DNA from: an uncultured Burkholderiales bacterium
GTDB lineage: Bacteria > Pseudomonadota > Gammaproteobacteria > Burkholderiales > Burkholderiaceae
Length of the DNA: 6,770 nt
Assembly: GCA_903845315.1 (NCBI GenBank)
Contig: CAIMWY010000065.1
Location: forward strand, 1 to 6,770
Reading direction: 5' to 3'
Shown: positions 5,759-6,770 of the stretch, one piece after another
How positions within the stretch are numbered: the stretch's first letter is position 1
How the letters are laid out: every line of letters begins with the position of its first letter
The notes under the pieces: model-generated
Databases searched by the model: none
The model's input: only the letters and a program-made list of their open reading frames with translations
Told to the model about the DNA's origin: nothing
Position numbers and translations under genes: made by a program

Positions 5759-6770
5759 TCAGCGCTCTAGCAGGATGCGCAGCATGCGGCGCAGCGGCTC
5801 TGCAGCGCCCCACAGCAATTGATCGCCCACGGTGAAGGCGCCCAGATAGTCGTTACCCATCGCCAACTTGTGCAGGCGGCCCACGGGCACCGTCAGGGTG
5901 CCGGTCACGGCAGCAGGGGTGAGGTCGCGCTCAGAGGTTTCGCGCTCATTGGGCACCACTTTCACCCAGTCGTTGGCTTGGGCCAAGATCGACTCAATCT
6001 CGTCCATAGGCACATTTTTTTTGAGCTTGATGGTCAGGCCTTGCGAGTGGCATCGCATGGCACCAATGCGCACACACAAGCCATCAATCGGGATGCTGCC
6101 GGCACTGCGGAAAGCCGGGTTACCCAAAATTTTGTTGCATTCGGCGCCGCCTTTCCACTCCTCCTTGCTTTGGCCGTGGTCGACCGGCACATCGATCCAA
6201 GGAATCAAGCTGCCAGCCAATGCCGTATGGCGGAAGTTTTTGGTGGGGAAAGACGCGTCGCGCATGGTGGCCGCCACTTTCCGGTCAATGTCCAAAATGG
6301 CAGATGCGGGGTTGGCCAACTCAGTTTTCACGGCATCGTGCAGCGCACCCATTTGCGACAGCAATTCGCGCATGTTTTGCGCACCGGCACCTGAGGCCGC
6401 TTGGTAGGTCATGGCACTGACCCACTCGATCATGTTGTGCTTGAACAAGCCACCCATGGCCATCAACATCAGGCTGACGGTGCAGTTGCCGCCAATCCAG
6501 TTCTTGCCGCCTTGGGCCAGTGCGCGATCAATCACATCGCGGTTGACTGGGTCGAGCACAATCACGGCGTCATCGGCCATGCGCAGAGACGAAGCGGCGT
6601 CAATCCAATGACCCATCCAGCCAGCGCCGCGCAACTTGGGATAGACCTCTTTGGTGTAGTCGCCGCCTTGGCAAGTCAAGATGATGTCGCAGCGCTGAAG
6701 GGCTGTGATGTCATTGGCGTCTTTCAGCTGGGTTTCATTTTTGGCAAACGAGGGTGCGGGGCCACCTGCG
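5759..6770 (-). CDS. asd: Aspartate-semialdehyde dehydrogenase, lacking its first ~40 residues (start outside window)
   Basis: Asd reduces L-aspartyl-4-phosphate with NADPH to L-aspartate-4-semialdehyde, the branch point to lysine, diaminopimelate for peptidoglycan, methionine and threonine. The frame is open from the window edge to TGA at 5759, showing 336 residues. By comparison with E. coli Asd (367 aa) only the first ~40, with the first NADP-binding strand, are missing. Visible landmarks are [20 protein letters not shown], the catalytic cysteine in [10 protein letters not shown] (visible residue 96, codon 6484-6482), the active-site histidine in [13 protein letters not shown] (visible residue 241, codon 6049-6047), and the closing [17 protein letters not shown]. 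It is the longer Gram-negative type of Asd. It lies 22 nt upstream of fimV. In related genomes leuB is often just upstream of asd, which this window cannot show. No internal start is needed: the TTG at 6679 lies mid-domain. Confidence 0.97.
   Translation of the reverse strand, partial: AGGPAPSFAKNETQLKDANDITALQRCDIILTCQGGDYTKEVYPKLRGAGWMGHWIDAASSLRMADDAVIVLDPVNRDVIDRALAQGGKNWIGGNCTVSLMLMAMGGLFKHNMIEWVSAMTYQAASGAGAQNMRELLSQMGALHDAVKTELANPASAILDIDRKVAATMRDASFPTKNFRHTALAGSLIPWIDVPVDHGQSKEEWKGGAECNKILGNPAFRSAGSIPIDGLCVRIGAMRCHSQGLTIKLKKNVPMDEIESILAQANDWVKVVPNERETSERDLTPAAVTGTLTVPVGRLHKLAMGNDYLGAFTVGDQLLWGAAEPLRRMLRILLER

Noticed and set aside
5868..6407. Plus-strand open frames of 179-191 codons opposite asd
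   Set aside because: Antisense to a well-conserved Asd with both active-site residues; no domain signature.
1..6770. A hidden novel system, mobile element or CRISPR array
   Set aside because: Nearly every base belongs to seven recognisable housekeeping genes. There are no regularly spaced repeats, transposase motifs or terminal inverted repeats, and no compositional break.

Overview
This window looks like chromosomal DNA from a betaproteobacterium of the order Burkholderiales, most likely a Comamonadaceae-type organism. The evidence is the fairly G+C-rich coding sequence, the protein sequences (AccD, TrpA, TrpB, TrpF, TruA and Asd close to textbook proteobacterial versions), and the asd-fimV-truA-trpF-trpB-trpA-accD order. 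The genus call is inference from memory of gene order and protein style, not a database result.

All seven genes lie on the minus strand, so transcription runs from high to low coordinates. In that direction: asd (aspartate-semialdehyde dehydrogenase, start outside the window), a 22-nt gap, fimV (compact FimV/HubP-type polar peptidoglycan-binding protein, 517 aa), a 5-nt gap, truA (tRNA pseudouridine synthase), a 4-nt ATGA overlap, trpF (phosphoribosylanthranilate isomerase), a 68-nt gap with a small GC hairpin and T-run, trpB (tryptophan synthase beta), a 4-nt ATGA overlap, trpA (tryptophan synthase alpha), a 103-nt gap with an imperfect 12-bp stem-loop and a 13-bp tandem repeat, and accD (acetyl-CoA carboxyltransferase beta, only the first 150 codons in the window).

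Functionally, trpF, trpB and trpA cover the third step and the final two-subunit step of tryptophan synthesis. Asd feeds the lysine/diaminopimelate, methionine and threonine branches, AccD starts fatty-acid synthesis, TruA modifies tRNA anticodon arms, and FimV organises the cell pole and type IV pilus/type II secretion machinery. The tight spacing and two stop/start overlaps suggest one transcript, or two or three overlapping ones. The trpF-trpB and trpA-accD gaps are the only places with room for independent control.

This is a housekeeping region. I found no mobile element, CRISPR array, RNA gene, prophage, toxin-antitoxin or defence gene, and no sign of horizontal transfer. The points worth a second look are modest: the two intergenic stem-loops, the short FimV, the cysteine-containing C-terminal tail on TrpB, and trpBA sitting inside a gene order otherwise shared with Pseudomonas. 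Every gene-free stretch is under 300 bases.
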